NCBI RefSeq assembly: GCF_025628895.1
Contig: NZ_JAOTJC010000004.1
Coordinates: 238,388 to 302,387 of the forward strand
DNA: 64,000 nt
Direction of reading: 5' to 3'
Origin: Alteromonas salexigens
GTDB lineage: Bacteria > Pseudomonadota > Gammaproteobacteria > Enterobacterales > Alteromonadaceae
The notes under the pieces are model-generated. The model was given only the letters and a program-made list of their open reading frames with translations. It was not told the origin of the DNA and searched no databases. This document shows positions 61,566 through 64,000 of this stretch, piece by piece. The position numbers and the translations under genes were made by a program. Within the stretch, counting starts at the first letter, position 1. Every line of letters begins with the position of its first letter.

Positions 61566-62927
61566 TCAGTTCTTTTTAGGAGGACGGGGCCAGTTGGGAA
61601 TATTACGTTGTTTGCCGCGGGCGACTGCCAGGGCGTCTGCTTCCACTTCGCCGGTAATAGTAGAACCCGCGCCTACCGTGGCACCACTACCAATGGAGAC
61701 CGGCGCTACCAGTGAGGAGTTAGAGCCAATAAACGCGTTTTCGCCAATAAGGGTTTTCGACTTATTCACACCGTCATAATTACAGGTGATGGTGCCGGCA
61801 CCAATGTTGGCATTGGGGCCCACTTCAGCATCGCCGAGGTAAGTCAGGTGATTGGCCTTGGCACCTTCACCCAGCACGGCTTTTTTCATTTCCACAAAGT
61901 TACCCACTTTGCTGCCGTCTTTCATGACTGCACCGGGGCGCAGACGGGCAAACGGCCCTACTGAACAGCGCGCTGCAACCCGGGCATCTTCTACCAGCGA
62001 GTGCGCTTCAATCACGGTGTTGTCGCCAATGTCACAGTTTGTCAGCACACAGTTAGGACCAATCACCACGTTGTTACCCAGCGTGACGGTGCCCTGAAAC
62101 ACCACGTTTACGTCAACACTCACATCCTGACCGGTGGTCACCGAGCCCCGAATGTCGACCCGCGCCGGATCCGCCAGTGTCGCGCCATTCATCATCAGCT
62201 CGTGTGCCTGACGGGCCTGCAATGCGCGCTCTAGATTTGCCAGCTGAGCGCGGTTATTTACGCCTTCTACTTCTACCGGCGTGTCAGGATGTGCGGCCTG
62301 AATTTTCTTGCCTTCGGCCGCCGCCATCGCAATCACGTCGGTCAGGTAGTATTCGCCCTGAGCGTTGTCGTTGCTCAGTTCACCCAGCCAGCGTTTCAGA
62401 TCGGCGCCGTTCATCAGCATCATGCCGGTATTAATTTCACGAATGGCCCGCTGCGCCTCAGTGGCATCTTTGTGCTCCACAATGGCGGTGATGTTGTCAT
62501 TGTCACGTACAATCCGGCCCATACCGGTAGGATCATCCAGTTCCACGGTCAGTAACGCCAGGTCGCAGTTGGCTTTCACTGCCCGCAGGCGTTCCAGCGT
62601 GGCTTGCTGAATAAGGGGTGCATCGCCCACCAGGATCAGTACATCTTCGTCATCGCGCAGGTGGGTAGCCGCTTGTTGCACGGCATGACCGGTACCCAGC
62701 TGTTCGGCCTGCAGACACCAGTTCAGGTTGTCGCCGGTGAGGGTGGCTTTAAGTTGATCGCCGCCGTGCCCGTACACCAGGTGAATCCGGTCGGCATCCA
62801 TTGCCTGAGTAGTGTTAATAATACGCTGCACCATTGGCAGCCCCCCGATGGGGTGCAGCACTTTAGGCAACGCCGATTTCATACGGGTGCCTTTACCGGC
62901 CGCCAGAATAACCACTGAAAATGCCAT
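61566..62927 (-). CDS. glmU: Bifunctional GlcNAc-1-P uridyltransferase / GlcN-1-P acetyltransferase GlmU
   Basis: A 453-aa enzyme carrying out the last two steps of UDP-GlcNAc synthesis. The N-terminal pyrophosphorylase domain starts with [21 protein letters not shown]; the C-terminal left-handed beta-helix (about 250-450) consists of hexapeptide repeats with the acetyltransferase active-site region [30 protein letters not shown]. The ending WPRPPKKN is typical. An AAGGA precedes the ATG. It is the first gene of the minus-strand run ending in glmS, so both ends of the UDP-GlcNAc pathway are encoded together. Confidence 0.98.
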   Translation of the reverse strand: MAFSVVILAAGKGTRMKSALPKVLHPIGGLPMVQRIINTTQAMDADRIHLVYGHGGDQLKATLTGDNLNWCLQAEQLGTGHAVQQAATHLRDDEDVLILVGDAPLIQQATLERLRAVKANCDLALLTVELDDPTGMGRIVRDNDNITAIVEHKDATEAQRAIREINTGMMLMNGADLKRWLGELSNDNAQGEYYLTDVIAMAAAEGKKIQAAHPDTPVEVEGVNNRAQLANLERALQARQAHELMMNGATLADPARVDIRGSVTTGQDVSVDVNVVFQGTVTLGNNVVIGPNCVLTNCDIGDNTVIEAHSLVEDARVAARCSVGPFARLRPGAVMKDGSKVGNFVEMKKAVLGEGAKANHLTYLGDAEVGPNANIGAGTITCNYDGVNKSKTLIGENAFIGSNSSLVAPVSIGSGATVGAGSTITGEVEADALAVARGKQRNIPNWPRPPKKN

Positions 62928-63135
62928 GCGAAATCCTTACTTTGTCGCTTGCGAGATAAACATTGCCGGTAGTGTATATGAGGCCGTCAGCAATGTCAGC
63001 GGGCATCCGCTGTGCGCCGTGAATTGCCCTTCTCCGTGCGACTATTGGATAGCTGGTAGTTCGGGATTTGTGCAGGTATACTTTTGCGTATAACAAAAAA
63101 ATTTCGTTCAGAAATGCCAAGGAGTGCGCAATTTA

Positions 63136-64000
63136 GTGAACGCTTTCAGGACTCTCCACAGAAGTATTCTGTTGCTCTTTGCGGTAGTGGTGATAGCCAT
63201 TGTTACCCTGGTGCATTTCAGCATTTCAAAAATTGTTGCAGAGCAAAGTCGTGCTCAGCAGCAGTCGCTGTCGCCCGCCATCTCATTAATTGTTGAACAG
63301 CTTCTCAAACCCCTGCATATTTCTGAAGCGCTTGGGAAATCCCGGCAACTGGTAAGTTTACTGGAAGCGCCCACGCTGAACGAAGACGAAGTTTACGAGA
63401 CCCTTGCGCGGCTGGAAGATGAGTTCGGCATGACCTTCTTCCTGGCCAGCGAAGATGCCCGCATGCAATACAACTCCGACGGCACCTCGCTGGCACTGAA
63501 AGAAGGCGAAGTCAGCTGGTATTTCAAATACAAAGACGTGGATGCCCCGGCGGTAGCCGACATTGGTAAGTGGGAAGACACCCACTTTTATATTGATATC
63601 AAACTGTTTAACGACAACGGCCGGTTTCTGGGCTTCTTTGGAATTGGCAAAAGCCTGAAAAGCTTTATAAGCGTGTTTGAAACCTACAAGCAGCAATACG
63701 GCTACGACTTTCTGTTTGTAGATAAAGCCGGCGACATCATGCTGTCCTCTGACCCCGACTTAGTGGCCTCTTACTCCGAGTTTACCAACCTTACCGAACT
63801 GCCCTGGTATGCCAGCCTGCCGCTGGACGTTCAGAATTTACAGGCGCTCAACAATAAGCTGGTGAGCATCGATCAGGAAGAATACCTGATTGCCGAAGTT
63901 AAACTGAACCAGTTTGACTGGACCGTCTACCTGTTAAGCCCACTGGATGAGCGCCAGGCAGAAATCTCCCAGGCCTTTATATTCAGTGTGGTTACGCTGC
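63136..64000 (+). CDS. Membrane sensor protein with periplasmic Cache-like domain (3' end off the window)
   Basis: An open frame from the GTG at 63136 (AAGGAG eleven bases upstream; a second in-frame GTG lies at 63124) runs to the window end, giving 288 residues. A transmembrane helix (about residues 9-26, ILLLFAVVVIAIVTLVHF) is followed by a periplasmic region of about 240 residues resembling a double Cache sensor: EDEFGMTFFLASEDARMQYN in one half and YGYDFLFVDKAGDIMLSSDPDL in the other. A second membrane helix starts at the edge (AFIFSVVTL). The output domain is outside; GGDEF, histidine kinase or methyl-accepting domains are all possible. It is divergent from glmU. Confidence 0.75.
   Translation, partial: MNAFRTLHRSILLLFAVVVIAIVTLVHFSISKIVAEQSRAQQQSLSPAISLIVEQLLKPLHISEALGKSRQLVSLLEAPTLNEDEVYETLARLEDEFGMTFFLASEDARMQYNSDGTSLALKEGEVSWYFKYKDVDAPAVADIGKWEDTHFYIDIKLFNDNGRFLGFFGIGKSLKSFISVFETYKQQYGYDFLFVDKAGDIMLSSDPDLVASYSEFTNLTELPWYASLPLDVQNLQALNNKLVSIDQEEYLIAEVKLNQFDWTVYLLSPLDERQAEISQAFIFSVVTL

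Noticed and set aside
63576..63585. AGACACCCAC decamer match within the Cache-sensor gene
   Set aside because: It is a single isolated copy in coding sequence (Glu-Asp-Thr-His codons), so it is probably chance, unlike the intergenic copies.

Overview
This 64 kb window looks like chromosomal DNA of a marine heterotrophic gammaproteobacterium, most likely of the Alteromonadaceae (Alteromonas or a close relative). That placement is inferred from the gene families: large TonB-dependent receptors of the oligosaccharide type, secreted GH16 and GH3 beta-glucanases, secreted subtilases, a FadL-type porin, a secreted PHB-depolymerase-type esterase, and glmU, a DeoR-type regulator and glmS on one strand. 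I see no rRNA, tRNA, insertion sequence, prophage or CRISPR array. Coding is dense on both strands.
Layout. 1-2.6 kb: the 3' part of a GH3 exo-beta-glucanase lipoprotein that begins off the left edge. 2.6-9.1 kb: small housekeeping and stress genes (CDF metal exporter, TauE-type permease, BON-domain protein, MFS exporter, ankyrin protein, CsbD-like protein), plus a non-coding stretch holding a regularly spaced decamer array. 9.1-14.5 kb: a compact envelope module with an ECF sigma factor, its anti-sigma factor, a CC0125-type lipoprotein, a divergent subtilase, an outer-membrane barrel, an Ala/Ser/Thr-rich secreted protein and a small secreted protein. 14.7-16.1 kb: arfB and an anchored hydrolase. 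16.3-21.3 kb: one 1644-codon membrane protein with several PAS-like domains, a very long coiled coil and a degenerate Hpt-like tail, but no kinase domain. 21.4-30 kb: a second subtilase, then a beta-glucan operon (GH16 with four tandem C-terminal modules, then a TonB-dependent receptor) preceded by two LacI/cre-like palindromes. 30.2-34.6 kb: an orphan MbcA/ParS-type protein, a VOC protein divergent from a LysR regulator, an SMR exporter and ndh. 34.8-45 kb: a second TonB receptor, a DUF2721 protein, a flavin reductase with a LysR regulator, the PHB depolymerase, a Tat-exported Gfo/Idh/MocA oxidoreductase and a FadL-like porin. 45.2-49.6 kb: an ABC ATPase and an ABC permease fused to an M1 aminopeptidase. 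50-53.7 kb: a secreted endonuclease I and a second GH16 enzyme. 53.9-57.6 kb: an acidic lipoprotein, then a Fur-box-preceded catecholate receptor with a PKHD hydroxylase. 57.8-62.9 kb: glmU, an oxidoreductase, a DeoR regulator and glmS. From 63.1 kb: the start of a membrane sensor that runs off the right edge.
How it fits together. The dominant theme is extracellular scavenging. GH16 enzymes cut laminarin-type beta-glucan, a TonB receptor imports the oligomers, and GH3 trims them. Secreted DNase, proteases and esterase open other polymers. The palindrome TGNAAGCGCTTACA links the two GH16 loci, and an exact inverted copy lies inside the second GH16 gene. The strongest candidates for undescribed biology are the ECF/subtilase/barrel/Ala-Ser-rich module, the giant kinase-less PAS/coiled-coil protein, and a family of GGACACCCAC decamers found almost only between genes and, where clustered, spaced about 19 bp apart.
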